Of a DNA stretch of 64,000 bases, positions 33,979 through 43,043 are shown piece after piece (the stretch's first letter is position 1; every line of letters starts with the position of its first letter). The notes beneath the pieces are model-generated. The model saw only the letters and a program-made list of their open reading frames with translations, was not told the origin of the DNA and did no database searches. The stretch comes from Bacillota bacterium. Its GTDB lineage: Bacteria > Bacillota > Negativicutes > Sporomusales > UBA7701. The stretch spans positions 62,001-126,000 of the forward strand of contig JAEZJM010000029.1 in NCBI GenBank assembly GCA_023415775.1, given 5' to 3'. The position numbers and the translations under genes were made by a program.

Positions 33979-35403
33979 TTACCACAATCCGAGGATTTTC
34001 CACCACATCGAGCCGAGGCCGACCCAGATGACGAGGTTGATGACCGAGGCTATGAAGCCGAGCCGCCACCAGGTGCCCTGGTCGATGTAGCCGGCGTTGA
34101 AAAAGATGGGCGACGGGCCGGCGGCGTAGTGGGTCAGGGACATGCAGAGGTTGGAGAGGAAGGCGAAGGCGAGCGCGGCGAGCATCGGGGGCGCGCCGGC
34201 GGCCACGGCTACGGCGGTGAAGGCGGCGTACATGGCGGTGATGTGGGCGGTGAGGCTGGCGAAGCCGTAGTGGGCGTACATGTAGACGGCGAGGAGGATG
34301 GCCAGGGCAGGCACCCAGGCGATGCCGGCGATGTTGGCGCTGACGTATTTGGCGAACCAGGGGATGAAGCCGAGTTTGGAGAGGAAGTCGGCCAGACAGA
34401 CTATGCTGCCCATCCAGATGAGGGTGTCCCAGGCGCCTTTTTCTTCGGTGACGTCTTTCCAGTCGAGGACTTTGGTTACAAGCATGATGGAAACGGCGAG
34501 CAGGGCGACGATGGTGGCGTCGACTACGGGCACCCAGGGCAGCACTTTCTTGAGGCCGGCTGCGACCCACAGGGCGAGGGCGAGGACGAAGGCGCCGGCG
34601 ACAATCTTTTCCGCGGTGGACATGGGTCCCATCTTGGCAAGCTCGGCGGTGGCGATTTCTTTGGCTTCCGGCGTTTTTTTGACTTCCGGCGGGTAGATGA
34701 GGTAGAGGATGTAAGGGATGACGATGAGCGAGATGATGCCGGGCACGATGGCGGCCACCGCCCAGTCGATCCAGCTGATGTTGATGTTGAGGGTTTTGCG
34801 CGCCAGTTCGACGCACAGCGGGTTGCCGGCCATGGCGGTCATGAACATGGCTGAGGTGACGACGTTGCCCTGATAGACGGTCTGCATCATGTAGGCGCCG
34901 AAGCGGCGGGGGCTGTCGCCCGGCTCGGAACCGAAGGCGGAGCTGAGGCTGCGGGCGATGGGGAAGAGGATGCCGCCGGCGCGGGCTGTGTTGGACGGGG
35001 TGGCCATGCTGATGACGAGGTCGCTGGCCACAAGGGAGTAGCCGAGCGACAGGGTGCTGCCGCCGAGGGCGCTCATGAATTTGTAGGCGATGCGGCGGCC
35101 GAGGCCGGATTTGATGAAGCCGCGGGCGAAGAGGAAGGCGGCGACGATGAGCCAGATGGTGCCGTTGGCGAAGCCGCTCAGTACTTCGGCCGGTTTTAGT
35201 ATGCCGGCAAGGGCGGTGAAGGTAAGACTGATGATGGCGATCGAGCCCATCGGCAGCGGCTGGAGAATGAAACCGAGGATGGTGGACACGAAGATGGCGA
35301 AGAGGTGCCAAGCCTGCGGCTTGACTCCGGCAGGCACGGGTGCGAACCAGATGGCCGCGCCGACGGCGACTGTCACTAAGGCCCGAACGAGGTCTTTGTT
35401 CAT
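33979..35403 (-). CDS. DASS (SLC13) family dicarboxylate transporter
   Basis: A 474-residue carrier has about 12 hydrophobic segments. Landmarks are SNTARAGGILFPIARSLS near residue 135 (the DASS SNT-type substrate/sodium motif) and the C-terminal SLTHYAAGPSPIFF. Family members import malate, succinate, citrate or 2-oxoglutarate, by sodium symport or exchange. Position directly before malic enzyme and after a CitA/DcuS-type two-component system points to malate or a related C4 acid. AGGAGG precedes the ATG. Confidence 0.92.
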   Translation of the reverse strand: MNKDLVRALVTVAVGAAIWFAPVPAGVKPQAWHLFAIFVSTILGFILQPLPMGSIAIISLTFTALAGILKPAEVLSGFANGTIWLIVAAFLFARGFIKSGLGRRIAYKFMSALGGSTLSLGYSLVASDLVISMATPSNTARAGGILFPIARSLSSAFGSEPGDSPRRFGAYMMQTVYQGNVVTSAMFMTAMAGNPLCVELARKTLNINISWIDWAVAAIVPGIISLIVIPYILYLIYPPEVKKTPEAKEIATAELAKMGPMSTAEKIVAGAFVLALALWVAAGLKKVLPWVPVVDATIVALLAVSIMLVTKVLDWKDVTEEKGAWDTLIWMGSIVCLADFLSKLGFIPWFAKYVSANIAGIAWVPALAILLAVYMYAHYGFASLTAHITAMYAAFTAVAVAAGAPPMLAALAFAFLSNLCMSLTHYAAGPSPIFFNAGYIDQGTWWRLGFIASVINLVIWVGLGSMWWKILGLW

Positions 35404-35509
35404 GCTGTCCCTCCTGTTTCTTTTCCTTCGGGCTGCCGTGTGCGCGCCGGATGTATGAAATGATGCCGGTCAGGATAGGCTCGCACACTGCCAGCCTCTC
35501 ATCATTTCA

Positions 35510-35515
35510 ATAATA
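35510..35515 (-). promoter_or_regulatory. Candidate -10 of the DASS carrier-malic enzyme operon
   Basis: TATTAT on the minus strand lies about 107 bases before the carrier start. No recognisable -35 precedes it, as expected for an activator-dependent promoter. Confidence 0.3.
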
Positions 35516-35560
35516 CCTTTACGGTCGCGGTTTACGCTATGTTAGGTTAGTTTGTAAATA

Positions 35561-35598
35561 TTAATGCAATTAATGTAATAGTTTTGTAACTAATGTAA
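35561..35598 (-). promoter_or_regulatory. Direct repeats, probable binding sites for the adjacent response regulator
   Basis: Three 9-base copies are TTAATGCAA (35561-35569), TTAATGTAA (35570-35578) and CTAATGTAA (35590-35598), in an AT-rich stretch upstream of the carrier gene. CitB/DcuR-type regulators bind AT-rich repeats at their target promoters. Spacing to the candidate -10 fits activation. Binding is inference. Confidence 0.5.
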
Positions 35599-35607
35599 TC
35601 GCAATTT

Positions 35608-36312
35608 TTACCAGTATCTGGCGACAAGGGCCTCGTCGGCGTTGACGCAGCGGTATTTGTAGACCGGCCGGCCGATGGCGCCGTATACGGCGTCGACATC
35701 GAGCACGCCTTGCCGGGTGAGGAAGTCAAGGTATTTGCGCATCGATACCCGCGAGATGCCGACGGTGCGGGCCATGTCTTCGGTGGAGAAGGCGGCGGCG
35801 CCGGTGGCGGCGATATGGGCCCAGGCGCGGCGCAGGGTGTTGCGGTCGAGCCCCTTGGGGAGCTCGGTTTGGGACGGCAGGTCTTTGTGGAGGATGCGGC
35901 GGTCGAGGTCGGCCTGGCTGAGGACGGCGCTGTGCCGCATGAGCCGCACCCGTTCGCGGTAGGCGGTCAGCGAGGCGTTGAGCCGTTCGAATTCGAATGG
36001 TTTGATGAGGTAGTCGACAGCGCCGTATTGGAGGGCTTTCTGGATGCTGCCCCGGTCGGCGGCGGCGGTGACGAGGATGACATCGACCCCGTCGCCGGCG
36101 CGGCGGATGTCGCTCAGAAGCTCAAGCCCGGTTTTGCCGGGCATGAAGATGTCGAGGAGGACGAGGTCGACGCTCTCGCGGGCGAGGACGGCCAGGGCTT
36201 CGTCGCCCGAGGCGGCGACGGCGACCAGCTCGAACCCTTCGGTCCGGGCGAGGTAGCGCTTGTTGAATTCGGCTACCATGGGGTCGTCTTCGACGATGAG
36301 TACTTTGATCAT
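35608..36312 (-). CDS. CitB/DcuR-type response regulator
   Basis: The 234-residue regulator has a receiver domain (VEDDP, phosphorylated aspartate in VLLDIFMPGKTG, lysine in DYLIKPF). A C-terminal helix-turn-helix (STEDMARTVGISRVSMRKYLDFL) is of the CitB/DcuR/MalR type. Its ATG overlaps the kinase stop (ATGA). The open frame continues upstream inside the kinase gene, but GGAGGG sits 6 bases before this ATG. Probable targets are the adjacent carrier and malic enzyme genes. Confidence 0.93.
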   Translation of the reverse strand: MIKVLIVEDDPMVAEFNKRYLARTEGFELVAVAASGDEALAVLARESVDLVLLDIFMPGKTGLELLSDIRRAGDGVDVILVTAAADRGSIQKALQYGAVDYLIKPFEFERLNASLTAYRERVRLMRHSAVLSQADLDRRILHKDLPSQTELPKGLDRNTLRRAWAHIAATGAAAFSTEDMARTVGISRVSMRKYLDFLTRQGVLDVDAVYGAIGRPVYKYRCVNADEALVARYW

Positions 36313-37919
36313 GTTGATCCCTCCGCCGGATGATAGGGTATCGTTACCGTGAAGCAGGCTCCCCCGTCGTCGCCGGCGGCGAAGCCGACGCGCCCGCCGA
36401 GGCGGTCGAGGCTGCATTTTACGAGGTATAGTCCCAACCCGCGGTCGTCGGCTTTTGTGGAGAATCCTTTGGCGAAGATGGCTTCGCCGCTGGCGGGGTC
36501 GACTCCCGGACCGCTGTCGGCGACGGCGATGGTGAGTTCGCCGCCGTCCACGGCGAAGTCGAGGGTGACCCGTTTGCGGGGAGCTTCGGCGACGGCGTCC
36601 AGGGCGTTGTCGACCAGGTTGCCGACGATGGTGATGAGTTCGTGGACGGTTTCCGGGTCGGCGGGCGCGGGCAGGCTGGCTGAGGGCGCAAGGACGAGTT
36701 CGGCCCCCAATTCCCGGGCCCGGCTGAGTTTGCCGAGAAGGAAGCCGGCCAGCACCGGGTCGCGGATCTGGGCGGTGACGAACCCGGCTTCGGTCCGGCG
36801 GGCCTGGGCGATGCTGTTGATGTAGGCGGTTAGTTGGTCGTAGCATTCCATCCTGACCATGCCGAGGATGACGTGGAGCTTGTTCATGAATTCGTGGGTC
36901 TGGGCGCGGAGGGCTTCGGCGTAGGTGCGGATGCCGGTGAGCTGTTCGGCGAGCAGGCGGATTTCCGTTTTGTCGCGGAAGGTGGCGAGGGCGCCGACGA
37001 CTTCCCCGTCGACTCTTATGGGCATGCGGTTGGTGAGGATTTCGACGCCGTTGATGTTCTGCACCTGGTCGAGTTCCACCCGGCCGCTTTCCAGCACTTC
37101 CTGCAGTCTTGTGTTGGCGATCTTTTCGGTGACTTTATGGCCGACGAAGTCGCCGGCGAGGCCGGCTTTGCGCAGGATACGCATCGCTTCGTCGTTGACG
37201 ACGGTGATGCGGGCGTCTTTGTCGACGGCGATGATGCCTTCGCGGACCGACTGGAGGGTGGCGTTGCGCTCCTCGACGAGGCGGGCGATGGCGAAGGGCT
37301 CAAGGCCGAACATGGTCTTTTTGATGTTGGCGGCGAGGGCGAGCGCGCCGGCGACGCCGACGAGCAGGCCGACGCCGACGGCGAGGTAGATGATGGAGCG
37401 GGCGCGGTCGATTTGCCGTTCGACGTCGTGCAGGAGGATGCCGACGGCGACGGCGCCAATCTGGCGGCCGTCGGCGGCGAGGACGGGGGTGAAGGCGCGC
37501 AGCGACAGGCCGAGGGTGCCCTGGGCGACGGAGGTGTATTCGCGGCCTTCGCTGAGCACGGCGACTTCGTCGCCGCCGACAAAGTGCTGGCCGATTATCG
37601 CCGGGTTGGGGTGGGTTTTGCGGATGCCGGCCATGTCCATGACGACGATGAATTCGACGTTGGTGGCTTTGCGGATGCCGCTGGCGAACGCCTGGAGGTC
37701 GGACGCGCCGGGCCCACCCGCGAGGCTGGCGACGACCTGGGGCGATCTGGCCATGATGCGGGCGATGTCGGCGGCGTTTTCGCCGATGCTGGTTTCGACG
37801 GTGGCGGCGATGTGGCGGGTGATGAGGGTGTTGGTGACCAGGAGCGCCAGAGCGACGACGCCGCAAACGAGGATGGCGATCTTGGTCTGAAGATTCAGGT
37901 AGGGTTTGCCGGCGCTCAT
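36309..37919 (-). CDS. CitA/DcuS-type sensor histidine kinase
   Basis: A 536-residue kinase has two membrane helices (about 12-30 and 168-190) flanking an external Cache/PASp domain that holds the ligand. A cytoplasmic PAS domain follows at about 210-310, then a SpoB-type dimerisation helix with the phosphorylated histidine in RAQTHEFMNKLHVILGMV. The ATPase has VDNALDAV and DSGPGVD. Such kinases sense citrate, malate or fumarate outside the cell. The start at 37919 has AAGGAG 7 bases upstream. It is coupled to the response regulator by a 4-base overlap. Confidence 0.93.
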   Translation of the reverse strand: MSAGKPYLNLQTKIAILVCGVVALALLVTNTLITRHIAATVETSIGENAADIARIMARSPQVVASLAGGPGASDLQAFASGIRKATNVEFIVVMDMAGIRKTHPNPAIIGQHFVGGDEVAVLSEGREYTSVAQGTLGLSLRAFTPVLAADGRQIGAVAVGILLHDVERQIDRARSIIYLAVGVGLLVGVAGALALAANIKKTMFGLEPFAIARLVEERNATLQSVREGIIAVDKDARITVVNDEAMRILRKAGLAGDFVGHKVTEKIANTRLQEVLESGRVELDQVQNINGVEILTNRMPIRVDGEVVGALATFRDKTEIRLLAEQLTGIRTYAEALRAQTHEFMNKLHVILGMVRMECYDQLTAYINSIAQARRTEAGFVTAQIRDPVLAGFLLGKLSRARELGAELVLAPSASLPAPADPETVHELITIVGNLVDNALDAVAEAPRKRVTLDFAVDGGELTIAVADSGPGVDPASGEAIFAKGFSTKADDRGLGLYLVKCSLDRLGGRVGFAAGDDGGACFTVTIPYHPAEGST

Positions 37920-38003
37920 GCGTTTCTCCTTCGGTCGGTTTATGCACTTCTTCGCCTCTGGCATGGATAATCCTCCCTCCCCCCTCCCCCACCCAATTTA
38001 TAG

Positions 38004-38032
38004 AAAATAAAAAAAGCGACTTGCGTCGCCTT
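38004..38032 (-). terminator. Terminator downstream of the HD-GYP gene
   Basis: On the minus strand AAGGCGAC-GCAA-GTCGCTTT is followed by a T-rich run (TTTTTATTTTC). It lies beyond palindromic copy c and before the kinase start. Confidence 0.88.
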
Positions 38033-38055
38033 CGGTTCTTTTGTATAAAGTAAAA

Positions 38056-38175
38056 GGCCGTTCAGAAATGCCCAGATGCAAGGCGCACCGGAAAAGCGCG
38101 CCGCGCCGCGTACTCGGATGTACGCAAGCAAGCGCTTTGAGGAGCAACGCCGCAGATGGGCGCTTATCAACGGCC
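38056..38175 (-). repeat. Palindromic 3'-end element, copy c
   Basis: Arms GGCCGTT and AACGGCC enclose boundary octamers at 38072-38079 and 38152-38159, with a core nearly identical to copy b. The element starts about ten bases after the HD-GYP stop. Confidence 0.9.
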
Positions 38176-38182
38176 GGGAAAA

Positions 38183-39250
38183 CTAACTCGCGATGACTTC
38201 GATGATGGTGAGATCCTTCCTCTTCTCCAAATCGACGTAGTCGCCGCCGGCCAGTTTGACGACCGGCTGGGCGGGCCGCTCTTTGTCGAGGTATACGACT
38301 CTGGCCTCCGTGCCGTCGGAGAGGCGGACCATGAAGCCGACGAGGGATTCGCGCACATGGCTGACGAACGGGAGGGCAACAGCCGGGTCGAGCCTGGCGA
38401 ACATTTCGCCGAAGACTTCGGCGACGACGCTGAACGGGGTGAGAGCGCCGCGGTAAACGCGCTGAGAGGTCATGGCGTCGTACGTGTCGGCGACGGCGAT
38501 TATCCGCGCATAGTCGGCGATGTCTCTGTCTTTGAGGGCGGCCGGGTAGCCGCTGCCGTCGAGGCGCTCGTGGTGCTGGAGGACGCAGAGTTTGACCGAC
38601 TGGGGGATGCGGTCGGTGTCTTCGATGAGTTTGTAGCCGCGGGTGGGGTGTTCTTTGATGACGTCCATTTCTTCGGGGGACAGCGGGCCGGGCTTGTTGA
38701 GTATCTGCAGGGGTATCTGCGTTTTGCCGATGTCGTGGAGGAGCCCGGCGAGAACGATCTCGCGCAGGACTTTGCCCCTGACTTTGAGCCATTTGCTCAA
38801 AAGCCCGGCGATAACGCCGACGTTGAGGGAGTGGCGGAAGGTGTAATCGTCCGTGGACCGGACGCTGGCAAGGTGACTGATGACGCCGGAGGCGTCGACG
38901 AGCGATTCGATGGTCTGGTCGGCGAGTTCCTGAATCTGCCCGAGGGGGACTTCCTTGAAGTAGCGGGTTTTTTCGAAGGCGTCCTTGAGGGTGCGGATGA
39001 TGTCGGTGTATTTTTTGGCGAAGGTTTCCCGTTCGGAGACAAAGCCATAGACGTTATTGCCGCCTTCGCGGATGATTTCCTTGATGTATAGGGACTGGAT
39101 GTTCCAGGTTTTGAGCAGGGCGAGCATGGATTCGGTCAGGACGGTGTTTTCGTTGAGCAGGATGCTCATGTCGTCCGACACGACTGGCCTCGCCAGGATC
39201 ATTCCCGGCTGAACTTCCGAGAGCAGATGGTGTTTGGTAAGCCACAGCAT
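38183..39250 (-). CDS. HD-GYP domain phosphodiesterase
   Basis: The 355-residue protein has an N-terminal DUF3391-like region (residues 1-110). The HD-GYP domain that follows carries the metal and signature residues HSLNVGVIAGLL, GLLHDIGKTQIP, KEHPTRGYKLI and VLQHHERLDGSGYP. A complete HHExxDGxGYP motif predicts activity on cyclic di-GMP. No receiver or membrane domain is present. The start at 39250 has GGGGAGG 8 bases upstream; the longer frame to 39301 covers the promoter. It is transcribed alone. Confidence 0.92.
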   Translation of the reverse strand: MLWLTKHHLLSEVQPGMILARPVVSDDMSILLNENTVLTESMLALLKTWNIQSLYIKEIIREGGNNVYGFVSERETFAKKYTDIIRTLKDAFEKTRYFKEVPLGQIQELADQTIESLVDASGVISHLASVRSTDDYTFRHSLNVGVIAGLLSKWLKVRGKVLREIVLAGLLHDIGKTQIPLQILNKPGPLSPEEMDVIKEHPTRGYKLIEDTDRIPQSVKLCVLQHHERLDGSGYPAALKDRDIADYARIIAVADTYDAMTSQRVYRGALTPFSVVAEVFGEMFARLDPAVALPFVSHVRESLVGFMVRLSDGTEARVVYLDKERPAQPVVKLAGGDYVDLEKRKDLTIIEVIAS

Positions 39251-39367
39251 GAAGGACACCTCCCCTAGTTTAAGGGTATCATATCGCCGCGGCAAGGACA
39301 ACGGGACAAAAGTACCTTTTTAACATACTGCCGTAGGTCCGCAGGCGGATGTTTATGGGACCGAAGC

Positions 39368-39394
39368 AAAAAGGCACCCTCGCGGGTGCCTTTT
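39368..39394 (-). terminator. Terminator of the uronate operon
   Basis: AAAAGGCACCC and GGGTGCCTTTT form an 11-bp stem around TCGC directly after kdgK. On the minus strand it ends in TTTTTGC. Confidence 0.92.
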
Positions 39395-39413
39395 CGCTGA
39401 CGATAGCGGAGAT

Positions 39414-40433
39414 TTAGCGCTGGACGCGGCCGGAGGCGTCGCCGCCGGCGAGGGTTTTTACTTCGGCGACGGTGACATGGTTATGGTCGCCTTCGATGGA
39501 GTGTTTGAGGCAGGAGGCGGCGACGGCAAATTCGAGGGCGTCTTTGTTGGCGAAGCCGCTCATCATGGCGTAGATGAGGCCGCCGGCGAAGGAGTCGCCG
39601 CCGCCGACGCGGTCGACGATGTGGATGGGGTAGGTGCGGGAGAAGTGGAATTCGCCGTCTTTGTAGAGCATGGCCGCCCAGTTGTTGTCGGAGGCGGAGA
39701 TGCTGCCCCGGAGGGTGATGGCGACAGCTTTGAAGCCGAAGCGTTTTTTGAGTTCTTCGGCGACCGCTTTGTAGCCGTCGTGGCTGAGGCTGCCGCCGAC
39801 GATGTCGGTGTCGGGGGCTTTGATGCCGAAGACTTTTTCGGCGTCTTCTTCGTTGGCGATGCAGACGTCGACATAGGGCATGAACTGGGCCATGACTTTG
39901 CCGGCTTTTTCGCTCGTCCAGAGGTTTTTGCGGAAGTTGAGGTCGCAGCTGACGGTGAGCCCTGCGGCTTTGGCGGCCTGGCAGGCGGCGAGGACGGCTT
40001 CGGCGACGCTGTCGCCGAGGGCGGGGGTGATGCCGGTGAAGTGGAACCAGTCGGCGCCTTTGAAGACGGCCGGCCAGTCGAAGTCTTCTTTTTTAGCCTG
40101 GGAAATGGCGGAGAGTTTGCGGTCGTAGACGACTTTGGAGGGGCGCTGGGAGGCGCCCTTTTCGAGGAAGTAGATGCCGAGACGCTCGCCGCCTTTGAGC
40201 ATATAGGCGGTGTCGACGCCGTAGCGGCGCATTTCGTTGACAGCCGCCTGGCCGATGGGGTTGTCGGGCACTTTGGTGACGAAGCTGGCGGGAATGCCGA
40301 AGTTGGCCAGGGATACGGCTACGTTGGCTTCGCCGCCGCCGTAGACGACTTCGAAGGCGTTGGCCTGTTCGAAGCGCAGGTAGCCGGGGGGGGCGAGCCT
40401 TAGCATGATTTCTCCGAAGGTTACTGCTTTCAT
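39414..40433 (-). CDS. kdgK: 2-Dehydro-3-deoxygluconate kinase (PfkB family)
   Basis: The 339-residue sugar kinase opens MKAVTFGEIMLRLAPPG and has GGGEANVAVSLANFG. The PfkB signature with the catalytic aspartate is VDRVGGGDSFAGGLIYA. It phosphorylates 2-keto-3-deoxygluconate to KDPG. The assignment rests on the PfkB features plus immediate linkage to a KDPG aldolase gene 16 bases upstream and to kduI/kduD in the same operon. It is the last gene before the operon terminator. Confidence 0.92.
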   Translation of the reverse strand: MKAVTFGEIMLRLAPPGYLRFEQANAFEVVYGGGEANVAVSLANFGIPASFVTKVPDNPIGQAAVNEMRRYGVDTAYMLKGGERLGIYFLEKGASQRPSKVVYDRKLSAISQAKKEDFDWPAVFKGADWFHFTGITPALGDSVAEAVLAACQAAKAAGLTVSCDLNFRKNLWTSEKAGKVMAQFMPYVDVCIANEEDAEKVFGIKAPDTDIVGGSLSHDGYKAVAEELKKRFGFKAVAITLRGSISASDNNWAAMLYKDGEFHFSRTYPIHIVDRVGGGDSFAGGLIYAMMSGFANKDALEFAVAASCLKHSIEGDHNHVTVAEVKTLAGGDASGRVQR

Positions 40434-40449
40434 TGTTGTGCTCTCCTTC

Positions 40450-41097
40450 CTATTGGCCGCGGGCGGCGCGGATTTTAGCTACAAATTCTTTGGCGATGTC
40501 GGTGATGGACTGCCAGTCGCCTTTTTTGGCGCCGGCGGTGAGGTTGCCGCCGACTCCCACTGCTACGCAGCCGGCTTTGATCCATTCGGCGACGTTGTCG
40601 AGGCTTACGCCGCCGGTGGGCATGAGGGGCGCCTGGGGCAGCGGGCCTTTGACGGCTTTGACGAAGGTGGGGCCGAGGGTTTCGCCGGGGAATACTTTGA
40701 TGACGTCGGCGCCGGCTTCCATGGCTTCGACGATTTCCTTGATGGTGCCGCAGCCGGGCATGATGGGTATCTGGTAGCGGTTGCAGAGTTTGATGGTTTC
40801 GAAGTTGATGCTGGGGGCTACGACGTACTGGGCTCCAGCGAGGATGGCGATGCGGGCGGTTTCAGGGTCGAGGACGGTGCCGGCGCCGATGATGATTTCG
40901 CCGGATTTGTAGGTGCGGCACAGGTCTTTGATGGTGTCGGCGGCGCCAGGAACGGTGAAGGTGATTTCGATGGCCGCTACGCCGCCCTGGATGCAGGCGT
41001 CGGCAATTTTGGCGGCCTGCTCGGAGCTTTCGGCCCGGACGACGGCGACGAGGCCTGCGGCGGAGATTTTCTGCACTACTGCTTGTCTTGAAAGCAT
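40450..41097 (-). CDS. KDPG/KHG aldolase
   Basis: The 215-residue class I aldolase has R21 in VAVVRAES, E44 in AAIEITFTVP and the Schiff-base lysine K134 in ADVIKVFPGE, matching Eda positions 45 and 133 closely. It cleaves 2-keto-3-deoxy-6-phosphogluconate to pyruvate and glyceraldehyde 3-phosphate. It follows the Zn-dehydrogenase gene after a GC-rich hairpin. In E. coli the gene is eda (kdgA). Confidence 0.94.
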   Translation of the reverse strand: MLSRQAVVQKISAAGLVAVVRAESSEQAAKIADACIQGGVAAIEITFTVPGAADTIKDLCRTYKSGEIIIGAGTVLDPETARIAILAGAQYVVAPSINFETIKLCNRYQIPIMPGCGTIKEIVEAMEAGADVIKVFPGETLGPTFVKAVKGPLPQAPLMPTGGVSLDNVAEWIKAGCVAVGVGGNLTAGAKKGDWQSITDIAKEFVAKIRAARGQ

Positions 41098-41136
41098 TGT
41101 CGTTCCTCCTTAGCTGTGGTGTCGGGGCAAGGCTCA

Positions 41137-41159
41137 AGCCGGCGGGCAACCCGCCGGCT
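41137..41159 (-). repeat. Intra-operon hairpin between Zn-dehydrogenase and aldolase genes
   Basis: AGCCGGCGGG and CCCGCCGGCT form a 10-bp GC stem with loop CAA. No U-run follows, so it more likely protects or segments the mRNA than terminates it. Confidence 0.6.
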
Positions 41160-41165
41160 CTCACC

Positions 41166-42179
41166 TTAGAAGGTGATGATTATTTTGCAGGTTTTGTCGG
41201 GTTCGCTTTCGAGGATTTTGAAGGCGTCGTTGATTTTGTCGAACGGGAACCGGTGTGAAATCAGAGGCATGGTTTTGACTTCTTTGTTGGCGAACCAGCC
41301 GATTACTTCGGGGAATTTACCGGCGTGCATGCGGGAGCCGCGGATGTCGAGCTCCTTGCGGGTGATCGGCAGCTCCGGCACCTGGGACGGCGACGGGTTG
41401 AAGCCGAGGATGACTACCCGGCCGGTGGGCGCGGTGTGTTCGACCGCCTGGGCGAAAAGTTCGGGCAGGCCGACGGCGTCGATGGCGACGTTGACGCCGT
41501 AGCCGTCGGTGAATTGGCTGACGGCGACGGCGAGGTCCTGTTTCTGCGGGTTGACGGTTACGTCGGCGTCGAGCTGGCGGGCGAGCTCAAGCCGCCCTTC
41601 AGATACGTCGGTGATGATGACTTTGGCGCGGCGGCGCTTGGCTGCCTGGAGGACGACGAGGCCGATGGGGCCGGCCCCCATGATGAGGACGGTGTCGCCG
41701 GCAGCCACTTCGCCGCGGCTGGTGACCTGGGCGCCAATGGTGTAGGGCTCGATGAGCGCCGCCTCGTCCCAGGGGATGTCGGCGGGAATTTTTTCGACGT
41801 TGCCTTCGGGCAGGACGATATATTCGGCGCAGCCGCCTTCGGCGGCGACACCCATGCATTTTACGTCCCGGCAGACGTTGCCCCGTCCCGAACGACAGGC
41901 CGGGCAACGGCCGCAGCTGACGACCGGGTCCATGACGACATGGTCGCCGGCTTTGACTTTGCGGACGGCGCTGCCGGTTTCGACGACTTCGCCGACGACT
42001 TCGTGGCCGATGACGCGCGGATAGACAACGGTGGCGAGTTTGCCGTGATAGGCGTGGAGGTCGGAGCCGCAGATGCCCATCGCTTTTACGCGGATGAGGA
42101 CGCCGTCGGCGGCGGGTACGGGCATGGCGGTCTCCACTAGTTTAAGGTCATGGGGTCCATAAAGAATCGCTGCTTTCAC
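41166..42179 (-). CDS. Zinc-dependent alcohol/polyol dehydrogenase (MDR family)
   Basis: A 337-residue medium-chain dehydrogenase has catalytic zinc ligands in GICGSDLHAYHG and GHEVVGEV, and four structural-zinc cysteines in SCGRCPACRSGRGNVC. The NAD motif is GAGPIGLVVLQAA. It resembles the L-threonine dehydrogenase/LgoD/RspB subgroup that oxidises sugar acids or polyols. In this operon it probably acts on an aldonate or uronate side product. The start is a GTG at 42179 with AAGGAGG 7 bases upstream; a much longer open frame upstream is antisense-like noise through kduD. Confidence 0.9.
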   Translation of the reverse strand: MKAAILYGPHDLKLVETAMPVPAADGVLIRVKAMGICGSDLHAYHGKLATVVYPRVIGHEVVGEVVETGSAVRKVKAGDHVVMDPVVSCGRCPACRSGRGNVCRDVKCMGVAAEGGCAEYIVLPEGNVEKIPADIPWDEAALIEPYTIGAQVTSRGEVAAGDTVLIMGAGPIGLVVLQAAKRRRAKVIITDVSEGRLELARQLDADVTVNPQKQDLAVAVSQFTDGYGVNVAIDAVGLPELFAQAVEHTAPTGRVVILGFNPSPSQVPELPITRKELDIRGSRMHAGKFPEVIGWFANKEVKTMPLISHRFPFDKINDAFKILESEPDKTCKIIITF

Positions 42180-42250
42180 TAAATTGCCTCCTTGTTCCCG
42201 GTCCGTCTTCGCGGGGGCGGGTACGCGACTTTTTTTCCGCAATTTTGGTA

Positions 42251-43012
42251 TTAGCGGCCCATCCAGCCGCCGTCGACGACGAGGACATGGCCCTGGAGGT
42301 AGTCGGATGCGGCGGAGGAGAGGTAGACGGCGGCGCCTTTCATGTCGTCGGGCGTTCCCCAGCGGCCCTGCGGGATGCGGGCGAGGATGGCCGGCGCCCG
42401 CTCGGCGTTCTTTTGGAGGGCTTCGGTCATTTCGGTGGCCATGTAGCCGGGGGCGATGGCGTTGACGTTGATGCCGTGGGCGGCCCATTCGTTGGCGAGC
42501 GCCTTGGTCATGCCGGCGACGCCCGATTTGCTGGCGGTGTAGGAGGGAACGATGATGCCGCCCTGGAAGGACAGCAGGGAGGCGATGTTGACGATTTTGC
42601 CCTTGCCCTGTTTCATCATTTCCTTGGCCGCCGCCTGGCACATGAAGAACATCGTTTTGAGGTTGACGTTCATGACGTCGTCCCAGTCTTTTTCGGAGAA
42701 TTCGATGGCCGGGGCGCGGCGAATAATGCCGGCGCAGTTGATGAGGATGTCGATTTTGCCGAAGTTCTTGAGGGCCGCGTCGATGACGGCGGGGACGGTT
42801 TTGACGTCGGTGAGGTCGGTCTGGACGGCCACGCATTTGCGGCCGAGGGCGGTGATTTTGGACGCGGTTTCGTGGATGCGGGCGCTGCTGGCCACGACGA
42901 CGAGGTCGGCGCCGGCTTCCGCGAGCCCTATGGCCATTCCCGCGCCGAGGCCGCGGCTGGCTCCGGTAACGATGGCTACCTTACCGGCAAGGGAGAATTG
43001 TTCGAGAATCAT
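42251..43012 (-). CDS. kduD: 2-Dehydro-3-deoxy-D-gluconate (2-deoxygluconate 3-) dehydrogenase, SDR family
   Basis: The 253-residue classical SDR has cofactor motif TGASRGLGAG, NCAG, catalytic serine in NIASLLSF and YTASK. The opening FSLAGKVAIVTG and the VNAIAPGYMATEMTEAL segment are characteristic of KduD. It reduces 2,5-diketo-3-deoxygluconate to 2-keto-3-deoxygluconate, downstream of KduI. The symbol rests on family likeness plus kduI and kdgK in the same operon. Confidence 0.88.
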   Translation of the reverse strand: MILEQFSLAGKVAIVTGASRGLGAGMAIGLAEAGADLVVVASSARIHETASKITALGRKCVAVQTDLTDVKTVPAVIDAALKNFGKIDILINCAGIIRRAPAIEFSEKDWDDVMNVNLKTMFFMCQAAAKEMMKQGKGKIVNIASLLSFQGGIIVPSYTASKSGVAGMTKALANEWAAHGINVNAIAPGYMATEMTEALQKNAERAPAILARIPQGRWGTPDDMKGAAVYLSSAASDYLQGHVLVVDGGWMGR

Positions 43013-43043
43013 TTGATCGCCTCCATTAGTATTGCGTTTTTTG

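Noticed and set aside
41166..42836. 556-codon frame extending the Zn-dehydrogenase upstream
   Set aside because: The extension runs through kduD in another frame and is arginine/histidine-rich; a GTG at 42179 with AAGGAGG marks the real start.
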